Shown here: positions 7,339 through 13,618 of the stretch, piece by piece | Numbering within the stretch: the first letter of the stretch is position 1 | Layout: the number at the start of each line of letters is the position of its first letter | NCBI GenBank assembly: GCA_964466625.1 | Contig: CAYXQF010000040.1 | Span: 1 to 18,024, forward strand | Reading direction: 5' to 3' | DNA: 18,024 bases | Origin: QALR01 sp964466625 | Lineage (GTDB): Bacteria; Bacillota; Clostridia; Oscillospirales; CAG-272 | Position numbers and translations under genes: made by a program | The notes under the pieces: generated by a model | What the model was told of the DNA's origin: nothing | The model's database searches: none | Seen by the model: only the letters and a program-made list of their open reading frames with translations

Positions 7339-7409
7339 ACCGAGCGAAAAGAGGCTCGCTCGGTATGTCGGACAGCGAAAGTTTTGGTTTCTTGTTTTTC
7401 TGCTGTCCG
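7339..7409 (+). promoter_or_regulatory. Structured leader of the holin-like pair
   Basis: Two perfect hairpins are seen in the roughly 107-base leader. The first is ACCGAGCG/CGCTCGGT (7339-7346 with 7357-7364, 10-base loop). The second is CGGACAGC/GCTGTCCG (7369-7376 with 7402-7409, 25-base T-rich loop). Neither is followed by a T run, so they are not ordinary terminators. They may stabilise the RNA or regulate translation. Confidence 0.55.
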
Positions 7410-7445
7410 CGTCGGGATACCTTCAAAAAGAAAGGGGACGACCGA

Positions 7446-7769
7446 TTGAAAGGAATTGGTTACGAGGGCTGTGAAGGTCTTTCGGAGCTTGACGGCGAAC
7501 GCCTCACGAAAGTGGAGGAGCGCGCCAAAAGCAATACCCGAAGGCTGGATCGCCTGGAAAAGCTGATCGACGAGGTGCATACGCAAAATGAACACATGGC
7601 GCGCCTTGTCGCTGAGTTGGAATTTACAAACCGAGAGCTTGCCTCCCACGACAGACGGCTGCGTGAGATCGAAAATCAGCCGCGAAAAAACGTCAATATG
7701 TTGATCGGCGCATTGGTGACGGCGATCGTCACCGCCATTGTTGGCGGACTTTCGGCGCTCTTGTTTTGA
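7446..7769 (+). CDS. Small coiled-coil protein with C-terminal TM (XhlA/holin-accessory-like)
   Basis: A 107-residue protein: a polar N-terminus, a heptad-like charged helix at about 20-76 (for example NTRRLDRLEKLIDEVH), and one hydrophobic segment at about 85-105 (MLIGALVTAIVTAIVGGLSA) with almost no tail. This layout matches phage haemolysin XhlA-type proteins, which sit with holins in lysis cassettes. TTG 7446 is preferred because AAAGGGG (7431-7437) is 8 bases upstream; an in-frame ATG at 7365 has no binding site and falls between two leader hairpins. The next gene starts 16 bases after the stop with its own binding site, so they form a two-gene operon. No endolysin or other phage gene flanks them. 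Function is inferred from architecture only. Confidence 0.7.
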   Translation: MKGIGYEGCEGLSELDGERLTKVEERAKSNTRRLDRLEKLIDEVHTQNEHMARLVAELEFTNRELASHDRRLREIENQPRKNVNMLIGALVTAIVTAIVGGLSALLF

Positions 7770-7785
7770 GAAAGGAGTGTTCGAT

Positions 7786-8076
7786 ATGACAGATCTTGTA
7801 ATCTGGGCGATCATCGTCGGTGTGCTTGCCGTTTTGACGGCGCTTCTTTATCGCTTTGGCTGTCTGAATCAAGCGAAAGCGATCCTTCTTCACCTTGTGG
7901 TGGAAGCGGAGGAGCATTGGGGCGGCGGTACGGGTGAGATCAAATTTTCCGAAGTGGCAGAGCGACTTTATGAAAAGCTGCCTGATGTTGCGAAAATTCT
8001 CCTCAGTGAAAAGACCATCGCTTCGCTGATCGAAAATGCGGTGGCGCAAATGAAAACCATACTGACAGAAAAATAA
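7786..8076 (+). CDS. Phage holin-like protein (LL-H type)
   Basis: A 96-residue protein with one N-terminal membrane segment (about 4-23, VIWAIIVGVLAVLTALLY) and a soluble helical part containing a VVEAEEHWGGGTGEIKF stretch followed by AERLYEKLPDVAKIL. From memory this glycine-rich turn between helices recurs in proteins annotated as LL-H-family phage holins in Clostridia. Holins make membrane lesions that release or activate endolysin. AAAGGAG at 7771-7777 is 8 bases before ATG. It is the second gene of a pair with a strong promoter and ends at a strong terminator, so the cassette is self-contained. Alternatives are a domesticated membrane-stress protein or a prophage remnant. I cannot confirm the family without a profile search. 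Confidence 0.6.
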   Translation: MTDLVIWAIIVGVLAVLTALLYRFGCLNQAKAILLHLVVEAEEHWGGGTGEIKFSEVAERLYEKLPDVAKILLSEKTIASLIENAVAQMKTILTEK

Positions 8077-8104
8077 AAAGAACGGTGAAAACCGTTCTTT
8101 TTTA
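8075..8104 (+). terminator. Terminator after the holin-like pair
   Basis: AAAAAGAACGGT (8075-8086) pairs perfectly with ACCGTTCTTTTT (8091-8102) around a GAAA tetraloop (8087-8090), ending in a T run. It begins within the stop codon of the holin-like gene. Confidence 0.9.
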
Positions 8105-8130
8105 TTTGCAAAAAATGATTCCCCAAACAT

Positions 8131-8207
8131 TCGGGATTCCCAAGGGACTCGTCCCTTGGGCAGAGCCGTGAGACGGCGTCTCGCGCAGGGTTTGGGACAG
8201 CGTCCCG
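8131..8207 (+). repeat. Modular palindromic intergenic repeat, copy B
   Basis: Three stem-loops: CCCAAGGGAC/GTCCCTTGGG (8139-8148 with 8151-8160), CGTGAGAC/GTCTCGCG (8167-8174 with 8178-8185, one G-U pair), and GGGAC/GTCCC (8194-8198 with 8202-8206). The outer modules match copy A (4557-4611, opposite strand), including the 14-mer TGGGACAGCGTCCC at 8193-8206. The middle hairpin is absent from copy A. It fills the gap between the convergent holin-like and phosphopantetheinyl-transferase genes and ends four bases before the latter's stop. Confidence 0.75.
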
Positions 8208-8210
8208 ATT

Positions 8211-8873
8211 TTACATTTTGGCTTCGAAGATCTCGTGTTCACATTCGCCCTTGGTGCAGACGGAAAGGCGATAGCCGATGACGTTTTTGAATTCACGGAA
8301 CTTGGCGTCTGCCTGCAAAATGCCGCCCTCATAGAGCGTGCAGACTCCGCGACGGAAATCACAGCGCAGGGTGGAAAGACCGATGTTGAAGCCCTTGCCG
8401 CGCATTTTCACATAGCTTTCGCGCAGAGTCCAAAGACGGCAGAATGCTTCCTTCGGGTTGGGAGAAAGGTGCATAGCGCTGTATTCGGGTGTGGAGAAAA
8501 ATTTGTTGGCAACGCCCATGATGTCGTGAGGGGCATCGACCTTTTCGATGTCCACGCCACATTCCACGTTTGAAACGGTGCAGACAACTTTGGTGCCGCT
8601 GTGGGATACGTTAAAATGGAGATCATCACGATCTGCAAGATAGGGCTTGCCGTATTCGTTTGTTTTCAGATTCAGCTCTGTGATGCCGTAATTGGCGCGG
8701 AGCACCTCACGGAGAAGAAGTTCGCTTGCCATAAGGGAAGCTTTTGTTTCTTCGCGTTTGGCGTTTTCTACGCGCGCTTTTCTCTCATCGGAGAGTGTAT
8801 TTATAAAAGGTGCGCGGTTTTCTTCCGATAAAAGCTTGGAAAAATCCGCATAATATGTTTTGGCAAAATTCAT
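8211..8873 (-). CDS. Sfp-type 4'-phosphopantetheinyl transferase
   Basis: Transfers 4'-phosphopantetheine from CoA to a serine of carrier proteins (acyl, peptidyl or aryl). The 220-residue length and two-fold layout fit the Sfp/Gsp family rather than the short AcpS. Motifs appear in order: NEYGKPYL at 72-79, FNVSHSG at 87-93, GVDIEKV at 106-112 (magnesium-binding acids), and WTLRESYVKMRGKG from 148 with E152 and K156. The start at 8873 has AAAGGAAA about 10 bases upstream, and a near-consensus promoter precedes it. No NRPS, PKS or fatty-acid gene is in the window, so its carrier protein lies elsewhere; it may serve primary fatty-acid synthesis if the genome lacks AcpS. The family call is firm and the target is unknown. 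Confidence 0.88.
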   Translation of the reverse strand: MNFAKTYYADFSKLLSEENRAPFINTLSDERKARVENAKREETKASLMASELLLREVLRANYGITELNLKTNEYGKPYLADRDDLHFNVSHSGTKVVCTVSNVECGVDIEKVDAPHDIMGVANKFFSTPEYSAMHLSPNPKEAFCRLWTLRESYVKMRGKGFNIGLSTLRCDFRRGVCTLYEGGILQADAKFREFKNVIGYRLSVCTKGECEHEIFEAKM

Positions 8874-8912
8874 ATATCATCATTTCCTTTTTTCTATTGA
8901 TCATGTAAGACG

Positions 8913-8941
8913 AGTATAGCACATTTTTTCGACAAAGTCAA
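8913..8941 (-). promoter_or_regulatory. Promoter of the phosphopantetheinyl transferase gene
   Basis: On the - strand TTGACT (8941-8936), a 17-base spacer and TATACT (8918-8913), about 40 bases before the start codon. Confidence 0.82.
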
Positions 8942-8984
8942 TCGCCCCGAAAAAGGTCGAATTATAAAAAAATTATTTTTCCTA

Positions 8985-9013
8985 TAGACAAATGCCGTGA
9001 ATTTTGATACAAT
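8985..9013 (+). promoter_or_regulatory. Promoter of the HAD hydrolase gene
   Basis: TAGACA (8985-8990), a 17-base spacer ending in TGA, and TACAAT (9008-9013), an extended -10. It is divergent from the transferase promoter 44 bases away. Confidence 0.75.
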
Positions 9014-9057
9014 ATAAGAAGTAACAAACAAAATCATAAAGATTTGGAGATTCGTTT

Positions 9058-9708
9058 ATGACAAAAGCTGCGATTTTTGATTTTGACGGCACCCTTGCCA
9101 ATACACTTCCCGATTTGAAAATCACCATCAACCTCACCCGCGCGCATTTCGGACTTCCGCCTGTGACGGAAGCAGACGTGCTTGTTCACGTCAGCCAGCA
9201 TTTGCCGCGCTACATTGAATTGATGATCCCCGAGATCACCGATCCCGCGACCATTGACGAAGCGGTGCAGGTCTATTATGGCTTCTATGAAAAGCATTAT
9301 CTCAACGAAACCTATCCTTACCCCGGTATCGTGGATATGCTCAAAACACTCAAAGCCGAAGGCGTAAAGCTCGGCGTGCTTTCCAACAAAAACCACAAAC
9401 ATACAAAGGAACTCACCGAAGCACTTTTCCCGGATATGTTTGATCTGATCTGGGGTTCTGTTCCCGAAGTTCCCGCAAAACCCAATCCTGCAAGAGCTTA
9501 TATGATGGCAGAGGATTTCGGTGCCGAGATGAATGAGATCGCCTATGTCGGTGACTCTGATATCGACATGAAGACGGGTGTGAACGGCGGCATGACTTCC
9601 ATTGGCGTTTCTTGGGGCTATTGCGAAGTGCCGATTTTGGAAGCAAACGGTGCGAAGATCATCGTAAATGACGCGGACGAGCTTTATAAGGCTATCAAGT
9701 CCATTTGA
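9058..9708 (+). CDS. HAD-superfamily phosphatase (Gph/PGP-like)
   Basis: A 216-residue haloacid-dehalogenase phosphatase. Motif I is FDFDGTL (nucleophile D8, acid D10), motif II is VLSNK (S109), motif III is K141 in AKPNP, and motif IV is GDSDID at 165-170. The alpha-helical cap between motifs I and II places it in subfamily IA, near phosphoglycolate and pyrophosphate phosphatases. Substrates in this family are diverse and cannot be read from sequence. GGAG at 9046-9049 is 8 bases before ATG, and a good promoter precedes it. The SDR gene follows after 66 bases with no terminator that I trust, so the two may share a transcript. No glycolate-metabolism genes are nearby. Confidence 0.87.
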   Translation: MTKAAIFDFDGTLANTLPDLKITINLTRAHFGLPPVTEADVLVHVSQHLPRYIELMIPEITDPATIDEAVQVYYGFYEKHYLNETYPYPGIVDMLKTLKAEGVKLGVLSNKNHKHTKELTEALFPDMFDLIWGSVPEVPAKPNPARAYMMAEDFGAEMNEIAYVGDSDIDMKTGVNGGMTSIGVSWGYCEVPILEANGAKIIVNDADELYKAIKSI

Positions 9709-9744
9709 TCAAGGAAACAAATTTTATGTAATTTATAGAAAGGG

Positions 9745-9763
9745 CTTTCCGTTTTTCGGAAAG
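9745..9763 (+). promoter_or_regulatory. Hairpin covering the SDR gene's ribosome binding site
   Basis: CTTTCCG (9745-9751) pairs with CGGAAAG (9757-9763) around a TTTTT loop. The 3' arm includes most of the GGAAAGGG binding site (9758-9765), nine bases before ATG 9775. A GAAAGGG at 9738-9744 could pair with the same CTTTCC, giving a competing fold that would free the site. Confidence 0.5.
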
Positions 9764-9774
9764 GGTACAAAACT

Positions 9775-10632
9775 ATGAAACTCCCATTTGAAATTGATTT
9801 GAAAGACAAAGTTGCTGTCGTTACCGGTGGTGGCGGTGTTCTTTGCTCCGGCTTTGCCAAAGCACTCGCTGCTTGCGGCGCAAAGGTTGCTGTTTGTGAC
9901 CTTCGCCTTGAAGCAGCAGAAGCTGTTGCGGCTGAGATCCGTGCAGACGGCGGCATCGCGATCGGTGTTGCAGCAAACGTTCTCGACCGTGCTTCCGTGG
10001 AAGAAGCAAAGAAAGAGATCGACGCGAAGCTTGGCACTTGCGATATTCTTCTCAACGGTGCCGGCGGTAACAATCCCCGCGGTCAGACTACCAAAGAATA
10101 TCTCGAACCCGAAGATCTTGACGCTGCTGTAGAAGGTGTTCGCACATTCTTTGATCTCGATCCCGAAGGCGTTGGCTTCGTATTCAACCTCAACTTCCTC
10201 GGCACTCTCATTCCTACTCAGGTATTTGCACGTGATATGGCAAAGAAAGACGGCTGCACTGTCATCAACGTTTCCAGCATGAACAGCTTCCGTCCTCTCA
10301 CAAAGATTCCTGCATACTCCGGTGCAAAAGCAGCTGTTTCCAACTTCACACAGTGGCTCGCTGTTCACTTCTCTAAAGTAGGTATCCGTGTAAACGCGAT
10401 TGCTCCCGGCTTCTTCCTCACCAACCAGAACCGCGCGCTCCTCATGAACGAAGACGGCTCCTACACCGAACGTTCCAACAAGATCTTGACACATACACCT
10501 ATGGGCAGATTCGGTACTCCCGAAGACCTCACAGGTACACTCCTCTGGCTCTGCGATAACGGTGCTTCCGGCTTCGTAAACGGCGTCGTTGTTCCCGTTG
10601 ATGGTGGTTTTGCTGCTTATTCCGGCGTTTAA
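9775..10632 (+). CDS. SDR oxidoreductase, likely fructuronate reductase (UxuB)-like
   Basis: Classical short-chain dehydrogenase of 285 residues. The NAD(P) site is TGGGGVLCSG at 17-26, NGAGGNN follows at 94-100, the catalytic serine region is NVSSMNSF at 165-172, and the active pair is Y181 and K185 in AYSGAK. The insert after NGAGGNN, together with FNLNFLGTLIPTQVF and MNSFRPLTKIPAYSG, recalls SDR-type D-mannonate oxidoreductases (UxuB/YjmF) of hexuronate catabolism, which reduce D-fructuronate to D-mannonate; KduD-like or gluconate dehydrogenases are alternatives. No uxuA, uxaC or kdg genes adjoin it. Codon use (many CTC, GTT, AAC, few GCG) looks closer to the ribosomal genes here than to the neighbouring phosphatase, suggesting high expression. 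The binding site lies in a hairpin. Confidence 0.85.
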   Translation: MKLPFEIDLKDKVAVVTGGGGVLCSGFAKALAACGAKVAVCDLRLEAAEAVAAEIRADGGIAIGVAANVLDRASVEEAKKEIDAKLGTCDILLNGAGGNNPRGQTTKEYLEPEDLDAAVEGVRTFFDLDPEGVGFVFNLNFLGTLIPTQVFARDMAKKDGCTVINVSSMNSFRPLTKIPAYSGAKAAVSNFTQWLAVHFSKVGIRVNAIAPGFFLTNQNRALLMNEDGSYTERSNKILTHTPMGRFGTPEDLTGTLLWLCDNGASGFVNGVVVPVDGGFAAYSGV

Positions 10633-10697
10633 TTTCTCTTTTCAAAAGAAAAACACGATCTTGAGATCAAGAAATTTGCAAAATTTATCAAAAACTA

Positions 10698-10726
10698 TTG
10701 CATTTTTGTAAGTTTTGTGGTATGAT
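10698..10726 (+). promoter_or_regulatory. Promoter of secG
   Basis: TTGCAT (10698-10703), a 17-base spacer and TATGAT (10721-10726). The predicted start near 10733 gives a leader of about 110 bases before ATG 10845. A short palindrome CACGAATCGTG lies at 10740-10750. Confidence 0.75.
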
Positions 10727-10780
10727 TGTTCGTAGCTATCACGAATCGTGTGTGCTTTTTGATTTTTAAAAAGTTAAAAA

Positions 10781-10834
10781 TTCGCACCGAAAGGTTGGCG
10801 GGGGTGCGAAAATTAAGTATCCGCCGGAAAAGGA
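10781..10834 (+). promoter_or_regulatory. Possible pseudoknot in the secG leader
   Basis: TTCGCACC (10781-10788) pairs with GGTGCGAA (10803-10810). The loop contains GGCGG (10797-10801), complementary to CCGCC (10821-10825) just downstream; two flanking G-U pairs could extend this. The second stem ends directly before the AAAGGAG binding site (10828-10834), an arrangement used by translational riboswitches. I cannot match it to a known class. Confidence 0.45.
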
Positions 10835-10844
10835 GATTAAACAC

Positions 10845-11087
10845 ATGGGTGCTCTTCAGTACGTTCTCGGCGCGATTTTGCTCGTAGCGGCAATCTTCCT
10901 TATTGTTGTTGTCGTTCTTCAGAACAAAGCAAAACGCGGTCTTTCCGGTGCTATCGCCGGTGGAACAGATTCTTACCTCGGTAAGAACGGCGGTACTGCC
11001 GCAAAAGGTAAATTGCTCTCGAAGCTCACAACCATCGTTGCGATCGTTTTCGTTGTCGTTGTTGTGATTGCATACTTCTTGGCATAA
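10845..11087 (+). CDS. secG: Preprotein translocase subunit SecG
   Basis: Small SecYEG subunit that assists protein export across the cytoplasmic membrane. The 80-residue protein has two hydrophobic helices (about 5-27 and 61-79) separated by a polar glycine-rich loop, with LQNKAKRGLSGAIAGG after the first helix, a SecG hallmark. AAAGGAG lies 10 bases before ATG 10845. It has its own promoter, a long structured leader and a strong terminator, so it is a single-gene unit. The common Firmicute neighbours rnr, smpB and ssrA are absent here. Confidence 0.93.
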   Translation: MGALQYVLGAILLVAAIFLIVVVVLQNKAKRGLSGAIAGGTDSYLGKNGGTAAKGKLLSKLTTIVAIVFVVVVVIAYFLA

Positions 11088-11101
11088 ACCGAAAACAAAA
11101 T

Positions 11102-11131
11102 AAAAACCGTCTGTTTTCAGACGGTTTTTTT
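11102..11131 (+). terminator. Terminator after secG
   Basis: AAAAACCGTCTG (11102-11113) pairs perfectly with CAGACGGTTTTT (11118-11129) around TTTT, ending in a T run. Confidence 0.92.
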
Positions 11132-11162
11132 GTTGCAAACTATTTATTTATTCACATATTTA

Positions 11163-11171
11163 TGATATACT
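11163..11171 (+). promoter_or_regulatory. Extended -10 promoter of the DUF1385 gene
   Basis: TGATATACT (11163-11171) is an extended -10 with only a poor -35 (TTTATT at 11143-11148). It is identical to the extended -10 of the XRE gene. Confidence 0.55.
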
Positions 11172-11214
11172 AAATCTGTTATGAATATAAATTATCATTC
11201 AGAAAGGCATTTAG

Positions 11215-12234
11215 ATGAAAAAAACTTGTAAGGAATGTGAAAAAAATCCAAGACTTGGTAAAGTCGGCGGACAAGCGGTGCTGGAAGGCGTCATGATGCG
11301 AAGCGGAGAAAACGTATCCGTATCTGTACGCGCGGAAGACGGCACTGTGCAAACGAAGGATTCTCAGTTCGTTTCTGCCCGTAAAAAACATAAGATCTTA
11401 GATATCCCGATCGTTCGCGGTGTGGTCTCCTTTGTGGAATCCATGCAGATGTCCTTTGGCACGATGAACGATTCCGTGAATCTTCTCGGTATCGAGGAAG
11501 AAGAAACAAAATTTGAAAAATGGCTGAAAAAGAAATTCGGCGCGAGCATTCTCGACGTGCTGATGCCGATCGCGATGGTCCTTGGCGTGGCACTTGCTTT
11601 GGGGCTTTTCGTCTTCTTGCCTGCCCTCATCGGTCGCGGTGTTTCCTATCTTTTCGGCGGTGATATCGGTATCTGGCAGAGCGTCATTGAAGGCGTGATG
11701 AAGGTCGTGATCTTTATCGTTTATATGCTTCTCGTTTCCATGATGAAGGATATCAGGCGAACGTTTGAATATCACGGTGCGGAGCATAAATCCATTTTCT
11801 GCTATGAAAGCGGCGAAGAGCTCACTGTGGAAAACGTAAAAAAACACGGCAGATTCCACCCCCGTTGCGGCACGAGCTTTATGTTTGTGATGATCTTTAT
11901 CGGCATCGTGCTCGGATTCTTTATCCCGTTTGAAACCGTTTGGCTTCGCACACTTTGCAAAATTTTGCTGCTTCCCATCACGATGGGTATCGGCTATGAA
12001 TTTTTGATGTATGCAGGTAAGCATGACAACTGGCTTATCCGTGCGCTTTCCGCGCCCGGTCTTTGGATGCAGCGCATCACCACAAAAGAACCCGATGAAA
12101 AGCAGATCGAAGTGGCGATCGCTTCTCTGAAACATGCACTTCCCGATGAATTTCCCGACAGAGAACAGCTTCGTTTGCGACTCGAAGCGGAAGGCACGGT
12201 AGAGGAAGCTTCCCTCGAGGAAACGGGCGCATGA
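11215..12234 (+). CDS. DUF1385 (YqhQ-like) membrane protein
   Basis: A 339-residue member of DUF1385, a conserved Firmicute family whose B. subtilis member is YqhQ; the biochemical role is not established to my knowledge. Signatures are GGQAVLEGVMMRS at 18-30, EYHGAEHKS at 185-193, HPRCGTSFM at 215-223 and PGLWMQRITT at 281-290. The conserved His, Glu and Cys in these motifs could bind metal (inference). Hydrophobic segments lie near 114-139, 153-177, 222-240 and 246-264. A CKEC pair opens the N-terminus. AGAAAGG is 7 bases before ATG. The stop overlaps the prmC start by four bases, the usual DUF1385-prmC coupling; the rpmE and prfA often found with them are absent. Confidence 0.9.
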   Translation: MKKTCKECEKNPRLGKVGGQAVLEGVMMRSGENVSVSVRAEDGTVQTKDSQFVSARKKHKILDIPIVRGVVSFVESMQMSFGTMNDSVNLLGIEEEETKFEKWLKKKFGASILDVLMPIAMVLGVALALGLFVFLPALIGRGVSYLFGGDIGIWQSVIEGVMKVVIFIVYMLLVSMMKDIRRTFEYHGAEHKSIFCYESGEELTVENVKKHGRFHPRCGTSFMFVMIFIGIVLGFFIPFETVWLRTLCKILLLPITMGIGYEFLMYAGKHDNWLIRALSAPGLWMQRITTKEPDEKQIEVAIASLKHALPDEFPDREQLRLRLEAEGTVEEASLEETGA

Positions 12235-13067
12235 GAGCAGGAGAACTTTACCGTGAGCTGAGAGATGCGCTTGCTCCCACGCTCGGTGAGGGTGCTTCCT
12301 ATGAAGCAAGGGAAATTCTCACAGCGCTTTGGGACGAGCCTTTTCCGATGCTTCTTGCTTCTTATCGCGCGCTTGATGACAAAATCATCGCGAAAGCGAA
12401 AAGCGTTGTGGAGCGCCGCAAAAACGGCGAACCGCTGGCGTATATCCTCGGCTTTGCGTATTTTTACGGATTGCGCTTTTCCGTTTCTCCGGCGTGCCTG
12501 ATCCCGCAGGCGGATACGGAGATCGTGACGGAAAAGGCGATCGCATGTCTTCCGAAGGGCGCGCGCTTTGCGGATATCTGCACGGGAAGCGGCTGTATCG
12601 CGCTTTCGGCTCTCCATGAAACGGAAAACACGGAAGCGTATGCTTACGATCTTTCCGAAGGGGCGCTTGCCGTGGCACAAAAGAATGCGACGGATCTGGG
12701 ACTGGAAAACCGTTTCCACGCGATCTGTGCCGACGTTTTTGCGGAAGATTTTCTCGCGCAGGACGGTATGTTCGATCTGATCGTTTCCAATCCCCCTTAC
12801 ATCAGAACCGAAGTGATCGACACGTTGGAATCCGACGTTTTGGCGGAGCCTCATATGGCGCTCGACGGCGGTGCGGACGGCCTGCGTTTTTACCGAAGAC
12901 TACTCGACGTTTGTCCTGCACATATGAAAAAAGGCGGCGTTTTGCTTTTTGAGATCGGCTACGATCAAAGGGAAGCGCTCAGGGCGCTTTGCGAGGAAAG
13001 ACGGCTTTCCTGTGAATTTTTCCGTGATTTCGGCGGAAATGACAGGGTTTGTCTTGTGAAACTATAA
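12231..13067 (+). CDS. prmC: Release factor glutamine methyltransferase PrmC (HemK)
   Basis: SAM-dependent enzyme that methylates the glutamine of the GGQ motif in peptide release factors RF1 and RF2. The 278-residue protein has the N-terminal helical domain (1-70), a DICTGSGCIAL SAM-binding motif at 115-125 and the catalytic NPPY at 187-190. The segment before the SAM fold reads LIPQADTE at 90-97, where many homologues have PRPETE or PRPDTE; the Arg-Pro pair is replaced by Gln-Ala. The start ATG overlaps the DUF1385 stop (ATGA), indicating translational coupling. prfA is not adjacent. ridA follows after 27 bases without a terminator, so it may share the transcript. Confidence 0.94.
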   Translation: MRAGELYRELRDALAPTLGEGASYEAREILTALWDEPFPMLLASYRALDDKIIAKAKSVVERRKNGEPLAYILGFAYFYGLRFSVSPACLIPQADTEIVTEKAIACLPKGARFADICTGSGCIALSALHETENTEAYAYDLSEGALAVAQKNATDLGLENRFHAICADVFAEDFLAQDGMFDLIVSNPPYIRTEVIDTLESDVLAEPHMALDGGADGLRFYRRLLDVCPAHMKKGGVLLFEIGYDQREALRALCEERRLSCEFFRDFGGNDRVCLVKL

Positions 13068-13094
13068 TTATCTTTAATATATTCGGAGGTCATT

Positions 13095-13466
13095 ATGAAA
13101 AAGATCAGTACAACAAAAGCGCCGGCAGCGGTCGGCCCTTATTCTCAGGCGATCGATTGCGGCGATTTCCTTTTCGCTTCCGGTCAGCTTGGTCTTGTTC
13201 CCGAAACGGGCGCCTTTGCAGGCGAAGACGTGGCAGCGCAGGCAAGACAGGCTTGTGAAAATGTGAAAGCGGTTCTCGAAGCCGCAGGTCTTGGCTTTGA
13301 AAACGTGGTGAAGACCACATGCTTCCTTGCCGATATCGCAGATTTTGCGGCATTCAACGCTGTTTATGCGGAATATTTTATCAGCCTTCCCGCACGCTCC
13401 TGCGTGGCAGCGAAGGATCTTCCCAAGGGTGGTCTTTGCGAGATCGAGATCATCGCAAAACGCTGA
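13095..13466 (+). CDS. ridA: RidA family reactive imine/enamine deaminase
   Basis: RidA hydrolyses 2-aminoacrylate and related enamines/imines made by PLP enzymes, sparing targets such as branched-chain aminotransferase. The 123-residue length fits. Conserved segments are APAAVGPYSQA near the N-terminus, LFASGQLG at 26-33, the arginine in LPARSCVAA that binds the substrate carboxylate, and the terminal EIEIIAKR. GGAGGT at 13085-13090 is five bases from ATG, one of the best sites in the window. It follows prmC by 27 bases and ends at a very strong hairpin. Confidence 0.94.
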   Translation: MKKISTTKAPAAVGPYSQAIDCGDFLFASGQLGLVPETGAFAGEDVAAQARQACENVKAVLEAAGLGFENVVKTTCFLADIADFAAFNAVYAEYFISLPARSCVAAKDLPKGGLCEIEIIAKR

Positions 13467-13473
13467 TATGATA

Positions 13474-13512
13474 AAAAAATGTTTCTGTTGATGCCAACAG
13501 AAACATTTTTTG
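13474..13512. terminator. Strong terminator after ridA
   Basis: AAAAAATGTTTCTGTTG (13474-13490) is a perfect 17-bp complement of CAACAGAAACATTTTTT (13495-13511), with an ATGC loop. The A and T runs on both sides would allow action in either direction, though no gene approaches from the right on the - strand. Confidence 0.93.
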
Positions 13513-13532
13513 GTCCTTTTGCAAAAAAAGAA

Positions 13533-13561
13533 TTGACAAACAGAACGCGATTTTGTATAAT
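13533..13561 (+). promoter_or_regulatory. Consensus promoter of the BlaI-family gene, with possible operator
   Basis: TTGACA (13533-13538), a 17-base spacer and TATAAT (13556-13561): exact consensus at both boxes. TACATATG at 13568-13575, just past the -10, fits part of the TACAnnTGTA box used by BlaI/CopY repressors, and CATAT/ATATG (13569-13573, 13581-13585) is a short dyad. A consensus promoter for a repressor suggests autoregulation; the operator is tentative. Confidence 0.8.
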
Positions 13562-13618
13562 ATAAATACATATGCGAAGTATATGATAAAAATACAAAAA
13601 CTGAAGGGTGGCATCGGC

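Noticed and set aside
6222..8104. Integrase plus holin genes as an intact prophage
   Set aside because: Only the Xer-type recombinase and two holin-like genes are present. There are no capsid, terminase, repressor or attachment-site repeats, and the recombinase looks like a housekeeping Xer protein.
10633..10697. Terminator between the SDR gene and secG
   Set aside because: Only weak AT-only or 5-bp stems are present (TCTTG/CAAGA near 10670) without a T run, so I do not call one.
11398..12854. Long - strand open frames opposite DUF1385 and prmC
   Set aside because: Shadow frames of strongly coding + strand genes; no start signals and no family resemblance.
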